DNA from: Streptomyces sp. V3I8
GTDB lineage: Bacteria > Actinomycetota > Actinomycetes > Streptomycetales > Streptomycetaceae
DNA: 64,000 nt
Reading direction: 5' to 3'
Assembly (NCBI RefSeq): GCF_030817535.1
Contig: NZ_JAUSZL010000002.1
Coordinates: 8,556,001 to 8,620,000 of the forward strand
The stretch's first letter is position 1, and every line of letters starts with the position of its first letter. A model generated the notes under the pieces. It saw only the letters and a program-made list of their open reading frames with translations. It was not told where the DNA came from and did no database searches. The translations under genes were made by a program, and so were the position numbers. Below, piece by piece: positions 29,789 through 38,976 of this stretch.

Positions 29789-32700
29789 ATGAACCCGGGA
29801 TCACGCACCGCGCCAGGGACGACCGCCGCGGGGACGCGCGCGGCCGGGACGTCGCACGGGCCGGACCGGCCGCTGACCGTCGGCCTGCTCACCGCCAACA
29901 TCCACCTGGGCGTCGGCGCGACCCTGTGGTCCGGGGCCCGTACCGCCGCCGAACGCAACGACGTCAACCTCGTCTGCTTCCCCGGCGGGAACCTCCGCCA
30001 CGGGGACGTGACCCGCAGCGAGCTGTACGAACTCGTCGGACCGGCCCGGCTCGACGGCGTCGTCTGCTGGAGTTCCACCCTGGGGCTGCCCTCGTCCGGG
30101 CCCCGCGCCCGGCGCCTGCTGCGCCGGCTCGCGCACCTTCCGCTGATCAGCCTCAACCAGCCGCTCAGCGACCAGACCGACGTGCTGTCGATCGACTCCC
30201 ACGCGGGCATGCGCAAACTGGTCGGGCACCTCGTCGTCCAGCACGGCCGCCGGAAGCCGGCCTGCATCCACGGCCCGCTCGCCAACCCGGTCTCCGAGGA
30301 GCGCTACCGCGCCTGCGTCGACGCCCTGCGCCACCACGGCATCCGGGACGAACACGTGGGGGCCGCGGTCGACTTCGCCGCGGCGGCCGGCGCCTCGGCG
30401 ATGCAGGTACTGCTCGAGGCGCGCGGGCTGACCCCGGGCGTCGACTTCGACGTGGTGCTCGCCTGCAGCGACGTCCTCGCCGCGGGGGCGCTGCGCCACC
30501 TCACCGAACGGGGCATCCGGGTCCCGGAGGACGTGGCCGTGGTGGGCTTCAACGACTCGCCCGAGGCCCGGCTCGGAGACCCGCCCCTCACCTCCGTGGC
30601 GCTGCCCTTCGAGGAGCTGGGAGCGCTCGCCGTGGACACCCTGGTGGCCCGGCTGCGCGGCACCCGTCCGCCGGACCGCACCACCATCCCCGCCACGCTG
30701 GTGCCGCGCCGCTCCTGCGGATGCCCCTACCCGACGTCGTACCGGCCCTCGCCCGTCCCCGCGGCGCCGGCCACCGCGCGGCGCCCCGAGGGCTGGGACG
30801 CGCTGGACGCCCTGCCGGCGTCCGGAGGTCCCCGCCTCGCCGCGGCCTTCCGGGCCGAACTCGCGCGCGCCGACAGCGATCCGCGTCCGCCGGCGAACGA
30901 CGAGGCCGGACGGCCCGGTGGCTTCCTCCCGCTGGTCGAGCAGCTGCTGCGCAGCAGCGCCGGCACACAGGCCGAGGTCGACCGGTGGCACCAGGTGCTG
31001 GAGGCCGCGCGCCGCGGTGTCGTCGACACACTGCCGAGCCCGCTGCGCCGGGCCGGCGAGGCCCTCTTCGGACAGGCCCGGCTCGTCGTGGCGGAGCGGT
31101 CGCGCGCCCTCCTGGAGTACGAGCGCTGGTCGCAGACCCAACGGGCGCGCAGGCTCAGGGAGTTCGGGACCGCACTCACCACTGTCGTGGACCTGGAGGG
31201 CCTCTCGGACGTGCTGGAGCGCCATCTGGGCCAGTCGGGCGTCCCGCACTGCCGGATCGTCCTGTACGACCGCAACGCCGACGCCTCCTCCCCGGCGGCC
31301 CTCGGCACGGCGCGCCCCCTGCTCGCCCGTGCGGAGGCGGGCCAGGAATCCGGTTCCGGAGGGCCGCTCGACAGCCCCGCCTTCTCGCCCGCCCTGCTGC
31401 TCCCCGACTCCCTGCTGCCTCGTGACGGCCGGTTCACACTGGTGCTCGAACCCCTGCACATCGGGGAGGAGCACCTGGGCGTGGCCGTGTTCGAGGCGGC
31501 CCCCGGCGGGGCCGCCTACCACGACGGGGCGCTCTACCGAGAGCTGGGTGACCAGATCAGCGCCGCGCTGAAGGGCATCGGGCTCTTCGACGAGGTGCGG
31601 CGCGCCCGGGATGCGGCGGAGCAGGCCAGCAGGTTCCAGACCCGGCTGCTGACGCACGTCACCGACGAGCTGCGTACGCCGGTCGAGGCGATGCTGCATC
31701 ACTCCGGCGACCCCGGTGCCGCCCTCGCGGAGGTCCGCCGGGACGCCGTGCGCGTACTGCACCTCATGGAGAACCTGCTCGACCTCGCCCGTTCCGAGGC
31801 CGGTGACCTCCTCCTGACCCGGCGGCTGATGGACCCGCTGCCCGTCCTCGCACAGGCGTGCGCGGCGACGGCCTCCGCCCTGCCCGCCGCCGGTTCCGGC
31901 CCCGGTCCCGGCTGGACACTCGATCTTCCCGCGCGGCTGCCCCCGGTGTGGGTGGACGGGACGCGGCTGCGGCAGATCCTGCACAACGTGCTGATCTCGG
32001 CGGCGGCCCGCGCGAAGGACGCTCCGCCCCTGGTAGCGGCCGCCCTCGGCCCGGCCGGCGTCCGCATCACGGTCTCCGTCCCCGACGCCCGCACCTCGGC
32101 GACGCGGCCCGGGCAGCTCCTGGACGTCGGGGTGACCACGGCCCGGCGACTGGCCATGATGCACGGGGGAGCGCTGACCGTCTCCGACAGCACGGGACGG
32201 GCCCGGTACGTACTGGAGCTGCCCCTGCCGTCCCCCGACGGGCAGGCGCACCTGGCCGACGCGGGTGACGCCCCGCTGCTCGTCGTCACTCCCGGGGAGT
32301 TCGGCGCGGACGTGCGCGAGCACGCCGCCCGGCACGGCCTGGAGGTGGTGCGGACCGATGCCGCGACCGACCCCATGGCGTCCCTCGCGCGCCGCACGCC
32401 CGGAGCGGTCGTGTGGGACGCCCGGCCCGACCGGCCGCAGGAATGGCGCGCGGTGCAGCGGCTGTACGACCATCCGGCCCTGCGCCACACGCCGTTCGCG
32501 CTGTTCGGCGCCGAGGGCGCCGACCTGCCGCAGGCGCTGCGCGCGCTGCGGCCCGCCGGGTTCGCCGAGCCGGTGGTCGTCGCGGGCGGCTCGCAGGAGT
32601 CCCGGGAGTCGCTGCGGCGGCTGGCCGAGACGGCCCTGCCGGACCATCCGGCACGGGTCTCCACCGACGCGACGACGCTGCTGGCGCTGGTCGCGGACGA

Positions 32701-33325
32701 GACGCCCCGGCTGGTGGTGCTGGAGCGGGGCCTGCCCGACCTGCAGGCCCTGGACGTGGTCGACAGGCTGCACGACGGTACGGGCCGGGCGCTGTGCCCC
32801 GTCGTCATCGCCGACCACGAGGGCATGACGGCGGCGGACGCGCGGCGCGGGCGCCAGCATCCGGCGCTGCTCATGCTGGACATGGACGTGTTCGCGCCGC
32901 ACGAGGCGGCCGCGCTCGTGCGTGAACTGGCGGGCCAGGACTCCCGGCTGCCGTCGCGCACCAGGGACGTCCTCGACGAGGCCCTCGTCTACCTGTACGA
33001 GCACTGGCGACGGCCGATCTCCCGCTGGCAGGTCGCCCAGGCCGCCGGGGTCAGCCCCGACCACCTCGGAAAGCTCTTCCAGCAGCGGTACGGCCTGACG
33101 GTCTGGGACTACCTGACCCGCCTGCGCATCCGGCGCGCGGCGGACCGTCTGCGTTCGAGCGACGACAGCGTGCAGAGCGTGGCCCGGGCCGTCGGCTTCC
33201 GGGACCGCGCCTACTTCAGCCGGGTGTTCCGCCGTGTCACGGGCACGGCCCCCCACCACTACCGCGAGAAGCCCACGCAGGCGAACACCCCCCGCGACAC
33301 ACCCACCGTCCCGGTCCGCCGCTGA
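29789..33325 (+). CDS. hybrid regulator: PBP-like sensor, kinase-like core, receiver-like region, AraC HTH
   Basis: Protein of 1178 residues; the ATG at 29789 has GAAGGGG upstream. Residues about 30-300 are a LacI/PBP-type sugar-binding fold (LTVGLLTANIHLG, PLISLNQPL, VLACSDVLAAGALRHLTERGIRVPEDVAVVGFND) without the usual N-terminal HTH. A GAF-like region follows. A histidine-kinase-like part begins near 615, but the H-box reads VTDELRTPV: Asp stands where the phosphoacceptor His should be. The ATP-lid region is degenerate. The receiver-like segment near 975 has VVLERGLPD, with Glu in place of the phospho-Asp. The C-terminus (about 1065-1165) is a two-helix-turn-helix AraC domain. It probably senses a sugar directly and acts on the adjacent pectate lyase gene without phosphotransfer. 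Confidence 0.88.
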   Translation: MNPGSRTAPGTTAAGTRAAGTSHGPDRPLTVGLLTANIHLGVGATLWSGARTAAERNDVNLVCFPGGNLRHGDVTRSELYELVGPARLDGVVCWSSTLGLPSSGPRARRLLRRLAHLPLISLNQPLSDQTDVLSIDSHAGMRKLVGHLVVQHGRRKPACIHGPLANPVSEERYRACVDALRHHGIRDEHVGAAVDFAAAAGASAMQVLLEARGLTPGVDFDVVLACSDVLAAGALRHLTERGIRVPEDVAVVGFNDSPEARLGDPPLTSVALPFEELGALAVDTLVARLRGTRPPDRTTIPATLVPRRSCGCPYPTSYRPSPVPAAPATARRPEGWDALDALPASGGPRLAAAFRAELARADSDPRPPANDEAGRPGGFLPLVEQLLRSSAGTQAEVDRWHQVLEAARRGVVDTLPSPLRRAGEALFGQARLVVAERSRALLEYERWSQTQRARRLREFGTALTTVVDLEGLSDVLERHLGQSGVPHCRIVLYDRNADASSPAALGTARPLLARAEAGQESGSGGPLDSPAFSPALLLPDSLLPRDGRFTLVLEPLHIGEEHLGVAVFEAAPGGAAYHDGALYRELGDQISAALKGIGLFDEVRRARDAAEQASRFQTRLLTHVTDELRTPVEAMLHHSGDPGAALAEVRRDAVRVLHLMENLLDLARSEAGDLLLTRRLMDPLPVLAQACAATASALPAAGSGPGPGWTLDLPARLPPVWVDGTRLRQILHNVLISAAARAKDAPPLVAAALGPAGVRITVSVPDARTSATRPGQLLDVGVTTARRLAMMHGGALTVSDSTGRARYVLELPLPSPDGQAHLADAGDAPLLVVTPGEFGADVREHAARHGLEVVRTDAATDPMASLARRTPGAVVWDARPDRPQEWRAVQRLYDHPALRHTPFALFGAEGADLPQALRALRPAGFAEPVVVAGGSQESRESLRRLAETALPDHPARVSTDATTLLALVADETPRLVVLERGLPDLQALDVVDRLHDGTGRALCPVVIADHEGMTAADARRGRQHPALLMLDMDVFAPHEAAALVRELAGQDSRLPSRTRDVLDEALVYLYEHWRRPISRWQVAQAAGVSPDHLGKLFQQRYGLTVWDYLTRLRIRRAADRLRSSDDSVQSVARAVGFRDRAYFSRVFRRVTGTAPHHYREKPTQANTPRDTPTVPVRR

Positions 33326-33480
33326 TCCCTCCCGGTCCGCCGCTGATCCCTCCCGGCCCGTCTCGGCCCGGTCCCGTCCCGTCTCGGCCCGTCCCGTCCC
33401 GTCCCGTCTCGGCCCGTCCCGGCCGTCCCGGCCCCTCCCGGCCCGGCTCCGTCCGTCCTCGGGCCGTCTCGCCGGCGACT
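33326..33480. repeat. pyrimidine-rich low-complexity tandem repeats (CCCGTCTCGG / CCCGTCCCG)
   Basis: The stretch after the hybrid regulator consists of imperfect 9-10-nt repeats of CCCGTCCCG and CCCGTCTCGG, almost purely G/C with strong strand asymmetry. It opens with two copies of TGATCCCTCCCGG about 20 nt apart. It has no coding pattern. Confidence 0.8.
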
Positions 33481-33530
33481 GCACCCGAATCGCCCGTCTG
33501 GGAATCGGGCGGTCGCGGTAGACATGGTGC

Positions 33531-34001
33531 GTGCAGACCTTTCTTCCGTACCCCGATTTCACCCGGTCCGCCGAGGTCCTGGATCGGGCGCGCCTGGGCA
33601 AGCAGCGCGTCGAGGCCCTCCAGGTGCTGCGCGGCCTGACCGTGCCCGGATACGGGTGGCGCAACCATCCCGCGGTACGCATGTGGATCGGCTACGAGGA
33701 GGCCCTCGCCCGCTACGGCCTCGACATGTGCGCCGTATGGGTCGCGGAGGGGCGTGCCGACACCTGCGCCACCACACTCGTCACCGACTTCACCGCGCAC
33801 CGTCCCGGCACGTCCGTACGGGGCCAGGCGCAACTGGCCGAGGCCGGGGAACTGCCGCCCTGGCTCGGCGAGCCCGCCTTCCACCGCAGCCATCAGTCGG
33901 CACTCGTGCGCAAGGCGCCGGAGTTCTACACCCCGTTCTTCCCGGACGTCCCCGACGACATGCCCTACGTCTGGCCGGCCTCGGACCGCGTCGCCCCGTA
34001 G
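33531..34001 (+). CDS. MSMEG_6728-family protein (pyrimidine-dimer glycosylase-like)
   Basis: Protein of 156 residues opening MQTFLPYPDF, with LDRARLGKQRVEALQVLRGL, NHPAVRMWIGYEEAL and the closing FHRSHQSALVRKAPEFYTPFFPD. These match an actinobacterial family annotated as MSMEG_6728-like, which shares the T4 endonuclease V-type pattern of an N-terminal Thr/Arg/Glu region; a glycosylase activity is not established for it. The GTG start has no ribosome site. TAGACA stands 5 nt before it, which suggests a leaderless transcript. It is a stand-alone gene. Confidence 0.7.
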   Translation: MQTFLPYPDFTRSAEVLDRARLGKQRVEALQVLRGLTVPGYGWRNHPAVRMWIGYEEALARYGLDMCAVWVAEGRADTCATTLVTDFTAHRPGTSVRGQAQLAEAGELPPWLGEPAFHRSHQSALVRKAPEFYTPFFPDVPDDMPYVWPASDRVAP

Positions 34002-34049
34002 CCCCGGCGTTCCGCCGCCCGTGACCGGGCGACCGGTGCGTGGTGACCG

Positions 34050-34243
34050 GCGCGGACCACGGTGCCGTGGCCGGCGGGAGCCCCGACGCGTCCTGCGACG
34101 ACCTGCGCGAGCCGATGGCGCTCACGGCGCAGGGCAGGGCACGGCCGCACACCACGCGGTACTCTCTCGACCGGTTCCAGGACGCCCTGGACGCCCTGGA
34201 CGCCGAACGGGTGCGGGGTCGCGATCCTGGTTCCCCGAACCAC
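34050..34243 (+). pseudogene. remnant of a zinc-type alcohol dehydrogenase C-terminus
   Basis: Reading on the plus strand gives GRARPHTTRYSLDRFQDALD and then ALDAERVRGR, the usual C-terminal helix of medium-chain dehydrogenases. The expected ending AILVP appears only after a one-base frame change near 34220. Nothing upstream supplies the catalytic domains. I treat it as a decayed fragment. Confidence 0.55.
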
Positions 34244-34283
34244 GCACACGCCACACGTCCCGGTTCCACGTCCGAGGAGAGTC

Positions 34284-34616
34284 ATGATCATCATCACCGC
34301 CAAGTTCCGGGTGCTGCCCGAGCACGCCGACACCTGGCCGGACATCACCCGCGAATTCACCGAGGCGACCCGCGACGAGCCCGGCTGCCTGTGGTTCGAC
34401 TGGTCCCGCAGCGTCGAGGACCCCACCGAGTACGTACTGGTCGAGGCCTTCCGTGACGAGGAGGCCGGCTCGGCGCACGTCACCTCGGACCACTTCGCCA
34501 AGGCCCGGGACGCTCTGCCGGCCCACCTGGCGCGCACTCCGGAGATCGTCCACGCGGTCGTCCCGCAGGAGGGCTGGTCGCCCCTCGGCGAGATGGCAGT
34601 CCCCGAGCGGGGCTGA
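34284..34616 (+). CDS. ABM-domain (YgiN-like) monooxygenase
   Basis: Protein of 110 residues with one ABM (antibiotic biosynthesis monooxygenase) ferredoxin-like fold. It opens MIIITAKFRVLPEHADTW, followed by EPGCLWFDWSRSVEDPTEYVLVEAF and a conserved HVTSDHF helix near 67-73. GAGGAGA lies about 6 nt before the ATG. Family members are small dimeric cofactor-free oxygenases or quinol monooxygenases; the substrate cannot be read. A second, unrelated ABM protein is encoded at 61909. Confidence 0.85.
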   Translation: MIIITAKFRVLPEHADTWPDITREFTEATRDEPGCLWFDWSRSVEDPTEYVLVEAFRDEEAGSAHVTSDHFAKARDALPAHLARTPEIVHAVVPQEGWSPLGEMAVPERG

Positions 34617-35025
34617 CACCGGGCGGCGGTCGCGACGGACCGCGCCGGCGCGGGGGCACGGGTGGCTCCCCATTCCGCAGGTGTCCCCGCGCCGGTTGGC
34701 CCTCTCTCGCCGGAGCACGCGGGAGTCGCTCCGGGACGACGGGAGGACCGGGTGCCGGGGCCCCTGTGTCCGCTGCGAGGATCCGGGGGCTCCGGCCGTC
34801 CGTGGCCGTCCTGTTCCTGTGAGCAGCCCGGGGTCTGGGAGCCGAACGGTGCGGTGAGCCTGCGGGACATCGACGCAGACACCGACCTCGTTCCTCACGG
34901 TAGACGAGCATGCGCGCAGGGCGCCACAGCGCGGACCGTGCGGTCGGTGGCAGGGGCGGCGCACTGACGCACGCACCGGCACGGAACACCTCCAGCCCCC
35001 CGTGGCGCGGTGCGCATGCCCCGGT
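34617..35025. other. 409-nt region between convergent genes
   Basis: Only short overlapping frames without codon-bias support are present. I see no RNA gene or convincing terminator here. Confidence 0.5.
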
Positions 35026-36042
35026 TCAGGCCGTCCCGCCCGTACTGGCGCGGACCTCCAGCCGGTGCGGCACGACGATGTCGAGCGGAGGCACTCCCGT
35101 CGCGGGGCTGTGGATGCGGTCGGCCAGGCACTGCAGGGCCCGCTCGGCGATCTGCCGCTTGTCCGGGACGACGGTCGTGAGCGCGGGATTGGCGTAGCGG
35201 GCGTCCTCGATGCCGTCGAACCCGACGAGGGCGAGGTCCTCGGGCACGCGCAGCCCGGCGGCGCCGGCCACGTGGAGGGCGCCCAGGGCGAGTTCGTCGG
35301 TGAACGCGAACACGGCGTCCGGGCGCGCGTCCTCCCGCAGCAGGGCGGTCATCGCCTCCGCGCCGTCCCTGCGGTGCAGGGCCCGCACCGGCTTCTCGAG
35401 CGCCGGATCCGGCGTCACACCGGCCTTGCGCAACGCGGTGCGGTACCCGCTGAGCCGGTGGTGGGCCGTGCCGTTGCTCAGATGCGGCTGGAGCCCGATC
35501 GCGGCTATGCGGCGGTGTCCGCCCGCCAGCAGGTGCGCGGTCGCCTCCTCCGCGGCGAGCGCGTTGTCGACGGCGACGTGATCGGCGAGGCCGTGCGTCG
35601 CCCGCTCCCCGAGCAGCACGACGGGCACGCCGCCGGCGCACGCGGTCAGTTCCTCGGGACCGATCGACCAGGGACTGATGATCAGGCCGTCGACCAGCCG
35701 CCCGCCGGTCCCCTCCAGCAGTCTGCGCTCGGCGTCCGGGGCCCCGTGGGTCTGGTCGATCACGACGGTCCACGAGCGCTGCGCCGCGGCCTCGACGACG
35801 AGTCCGGCGAGTTCCGCGAAGTACGGCGAATGCAGTTCCGGGATGGTGAGGCCGACCAGCCCGGTGCGGCCGCCGCGCAGATTGCGGGCGGCCTGGTTCG
35901 GCCGGTAGCCCAGCTCGTCCAGTACCCGCTGCACCCTGGCGCGGGTCTCCTCGGCGACGTTGGCCGATCCGCTCACCACGTTGGAGACGGTCCGGATCGA
36001 CACTCCGGCACGGGCGGCGACGTCCTTCAGGCGGCTGGTCAC
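35026..36042 (-). CDS. LacI-family transcriptional repressor
   Basis: Protein of 338 residues from a GTG with GGGAGG 8 nt upstream; the longer ATG at 36120 would run through the operator. The N-terminal HTH reads RLKDVAARAGVSIRTVSNVV (4-23), followed by the hinge helix NQAARNLRGGRTGLVGL. The sugar-binding fold follows: VVIDQTHG, VVLLGERA, VDNALAAEEATAHLL, VFAFTDELALGALH, LALVGFDGIEDARYANPALTTV. It should bind the perfect palindrome at 36095-36106, 53 nt upstream of its start, repressing itself and the divergent dioxygenase until an unknown sugar or related ligand binds. Confidence 0.92.
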   Translation of the reverse strand: MTSRLKDVAARAGVSIRTVSNVVSGSANVAEETRARVQRVLDELGYRPNQAARNLRGGRTGLVGLTIPELHSPYFAELAGLVVEAAAQRSWTVVIDQTHGAPDAERRLLEGTGGRLVDGLIISPWSIGPEELTACAGGVPVVLLGERATHGLADHVAVDNALAAEEATAHLLAGGHRRIAAIGLQPHLSNGTAHHRLSGYRTALRKAGVTPDPALEKPVRALHRRDGAEAMTALLREDARPDAVFAFTDELALGALHVAGAAGLRVPEDLALVGFDGIEDARYANPALTTVVPDKRQIAERALQCLADRIHSPATGVPPLDIVVPHRLEVRASTGGTA

Positions 36043-36094
36043 GGGGGCATCCTCCCATGTCCCGGTCCCTGTCCAGAAAATCCCCGACAGGTAT

Positions 36095-36106
36095 TGCAAC
36101 GTTGCA
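36095..36106. promoter_or_regulatory. LacI-type operator TGCAACGTTGCA
   Basis: A perfect 12-bp palindrome with the central CG step typical of LacI-family operators lies between the divergent LacI and dioxygenase genes. No other copy was noticed in the nearby genes. Confidence 0.75.
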
Positions 36107-36154
36107 TTCAACGTATGCATGATGGGTCGACCCGATCAGCGCAAGGAGGCGCTC

Positions 36155-37006
36155 ATGAGCACGCACGCGTACGCCGGTATCGCCGCGGACGGCCTCGACG
36201 TGGATGTCTCCGCCGATGTCGACGCCCTCTACACCGACGGGATCAGCGCCCGCAGGGGAGCCTTCACCGCCGACTGGGCGGACCGGCTGGGGGAGGACGT
36301 CGCGGCCGCCTTCGAGGAGGCGCGCTCCCGTGAGGGCGGAGCCGTGGGGCGCGGCCCCCACCGCTACTACGTCGAGATCCACCCCGAGCAGATCAGGGGG
36401 TTCGTCGACCTGGTCGACCACCCCTGGGTGCGCTCGGTGTGCACGGCGGTCCTCGGCCCCGGGTACCGCGTTGTCGAGCTCGGCTTCGACGTGCCGCTGG
36501 AGGGCGCCGTCAACCAGCCCTGGCACCGGGACTTCCCCATGCCCGAGGAGACGCGCCGCGAACGGCGCCTGACCTCCCTCGCGTTCAACATCACCACGGT
36601 GGACACCGCCGAGGACATGGGGCCCTTCGAGATCGCGCCGGGCACCCAGTGGGACGACAGCCCCGACTTCGACCACGGCATGTTCCCGCCCAGGTCGCAC
36701 TACGACCGCTACCTCGGGCGCGCGGTGCGCAAGTACCCGCGGCGCGGGGACGTCTCCGTGCGCAGCGCCCTGACGATCCACCGCGGCACCGAGAACCGGT
36801 CCGCCAGGTCCCGCCCGGTCCTGGTGCTCGGCGTCGACGGACCCGAGGCCACCAACGGGGAGAAGCACGACACGGCCGTGACGCGCGGCTACTGGGACGC
36901 GCTGCCCGAGCGGGTGCGCCGCCACCTCGACTGCGCGGTGGTGGACGAGCTGGTCCCGGTCACCCAGAAACACACCATCGAGGGTCTGGTCATGGGTGAT
37001 GCCTGA
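36155..37006 (+). CDS. phytanoyl-CoA dioxygenase-like Fe(II)/2-oxoglutarate enzyme
   Basis: Protein of 283 residues; AAGGAGG lies 6 nt before the chosen ATG, which excludes a longer shadow N-terminus. HxD ligands are in NQPWHRDFPM (near 125-131). The distal His and the 2-oxoglutarate Arg are in LTIHRGTENRSARSRPVL (near 206-223). The family hydroxylates small substrates; the substrate is unknown here. It is divergent from a LacI regulator with an operator between, so expression is probably induced by the repressor's ligand, and a sugar-derived or osmolyte substrate is possible. Confidence 0.87.
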   Translation: MSTHAYAGIAADGLDVDVSADVDALYTDGISARRGAFTADWADRLGEDVAAAFEEARSREGGAVGRGPHRYYVEIHPEQIRGFVDLVDHPWVRSVCTAVLGPGYRVVELGFDVPLEGAVNQPWHRDFPMPEETRRERRLTSLAFNITTVDTAEDMGPFEIAPGTQWDDSPDFDHGMFPPRSHYDRYLGRAVRKYPRRGDVSVRSALTIHRGTENRSARSRPVLVLGVDGPEATNGEKHDTAVTRGYWDALPERVRRHLDCAVVDELVPVTQKHTIEGLVMGDA

Positions 37007-37154
37007 GCCCGTCCGCACCGGCCCGCGGCCGGCCGGCCGCACCCTGGGCGTCCGGCCGGCGCAGATCGACGGCGTGGACATCGAGAGGGCCCCACGGGCA
37101 CCGGGCTCGCCGCGCGCCGGCCTCGCAGGCCCCGCCGGGGCGCGACCGTCGCCC

Positions 37155-37440
37155 TCAGTGCTCCAGCATCATGCGGCGGGCCAGCCGGGCGATCTCCCGG
37201 GTCGCGGGTGACAGTACGGCCCCCCGGCGCCGGACCATGGCGATGGTGTCGTACAGCGGTTCGGCGAAACCGGCGGTGTGCAGGTTCTCCGGGAGCGTGC
37301 GGCTGCCCGCCACCGCGCGGGAGACGATCGTGTCTCCCGCGCCCCGGGCGACGATGTGCAGCGCGGACTCGACCTGCTCGACCTCGACGCCCGCGGACAG
37401 GGCGACGCCCGCCACCTGCGCACGCTCGGCCAGTTGGACC
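37155..37440 (-). pseudogene. C-terminal remnant of a LysR-family regulator
   Basis: About 95 residues match the end of a LysR effector domain: QVESALHIVARGAGDTIVSR, FAEPLYDTIAMVRRRGAVLS and PATREIARLARRMMLEH before the stop. The DNA-binding HTH and two thirds of the protein are missing. Its 5' side ends near 37440, exactly where the truncated GH13 gene begins on the other strand. Confidence 0.8.
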
Positions 37441-38976
37441 GGTCGCCTCGGCCACCTGGCGGACCTCGGCGTCGACGCCCTGTGGCTCTCGCCCTTCTAC
37501 CCCTCACCGCAGCGCGACGGCGGCTACGACGTGGCCGACTACCGCGCGGTGGACCCGCGGTACGACACGCTCGCCGACTTCGACGCGCTCCTGGCGCGTG
37601 CGCACGCGCTGGGCATCCGCGTGATCGTCGACCTCGTGCCCAACCACTGCTCCTCGGAGCACGCCGCGTTCCGTGCCGCGCCGGCCGCCGGACCCGGCAG
37701 CGCCGAACGGGCCCTGTTCCACTTCCGCGACGGCCGCGGACCGGACGGCTCCCGGCCGCCCAACGACTGGACGTCCATGTTCGAGGGGCCCGCCCGGACC
37801 CGGGTCACCGAGGCCGACGGCCGTCCCGGGCAGTGGTACCTGCACCTGTTCGACCCCTCCCAGCCCGACTGGAACTGGGACGACCCCGCGGTGCGGGAGG
37901 ACTTCGAACGGACACTGCGGTTCTGGCTCGACCGTGACGTCGACGGCTTCCGCGTCGACGTGTGCGACGCCCTCGTCAAGGCCCCGGGCCTGCCCGACCG
38001 GCCCCGGCCGACCCACGGGGTGATCGAGCCCGTCGACGGCGTGATGCCTCCCATGCGGGACCAGGAGGGCATCCACGAGATCTTCCGTTCCTGGCGCCGG
38101 CTCCTGGACACCTACGACGGCCGCGGCATCCTGTGCGCCGGGGCATGGCTGCCGCCGGAGCGCGCCGCCCGGATCATCCGCTCCGACGAAATGCACCAGG
38201 CCTTCAACTTCCCGTTCCTGGAGACGACCTGGCAGGCGGCCGACCTGCGAGGCGTCGTCGACGACTCACCGGCGGCCAACGACGCGGTCGGCGCCCCGAC
38301 CACCTGGGTGCTGTCCAACCACGACGTGATGCGCCACGCCAGCCGGTTCGGGTACGACGGAGCGGTCGAGCTGGAACACGGCGTCGGTGCCGACGACCCG
38401 CAGCCCGACCGCCCCCTGGGGCTGCGCCGGGCCCGCGCGGCCGCCGCGCTGATGCTCGCGCTGCCCGGCTCGGCCTACGTGTACCAGGGCAAGGAACTGG
38501 GCCTGCCCGAGGCGACCGAACTCCCGGACGAGGCACGCCAGGACCCGGTGTGGGAGCGCTCCGGCCACCGCATCCGGGGCCGCGACGGCTGCCGGGTCCC
38601 CCTGCCGTGGACCGAGGACGGACCGGCCTCCGGTTTCAGCACCGCGGCCGACACCTGGCTGCCCCAGCCGTCCGACTACGGTGCCTGCTCCGTCGCCGCA
38701 CAGCGCGGCCGCCCGGACTCGACGCTGGAGCTGTACCGCACCCTCCTGACCCTGCCTCGCCGGTACGGCCTGGGGGAGGGCACCCTCAGGTGGATGCCTT
38801 CGCCGCCAGACGTCCTGCGCTTCACCGTCGGCCAGGTCGAGGTGGTCACCGACTTCAACGCACTCCCGGTCCCGCTGCCCCCGGACGCACACACCTTGGT
38901 CGCGTCCGAACCGCTGACGACACACGTACCGGCGGACACGACGGCATGGTTCACAAGGGAGGCACCCACGAACTGA
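37440..38976 (+). pseudogene. 5'-truncated GH13 alpha-glucosidase
   Basis: About 510 residues of a GH13 alpha-glucosidase/oligo-1,6-glucosidase starting abruptly at RLGHLADLGVDALWLSPFYP. The usual first 35-40 residues (the DAVIYQ-type opening) are absent, with no start codon or ribosome site. Conserved regions follow: VDLVPNHCS, GFRVDVCDAL with the Asp nucleophile, and VLSNHDVMRH. The acid/base region reads GILCAGAWLP where the family has V-G-E-A-W, so Glu is replaced by Gly (one GAG to GGG change would do it). Truncated and probably catalytically dead. Confidence 0.82.

Noticed and set aside
29801..33682. 1293-codon minus-strand frame opposite the hybrid regulator
   Set aside because: Shadow of the real gene; no motifs and wrong codon bias.
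37171..37439. Upstream extension of the GH13 frame to an ATG-like start
   Set aside because: This part is the reverse complement of the LysR remnant, not GH13 sequence; it does not supply the missing N-terminus.
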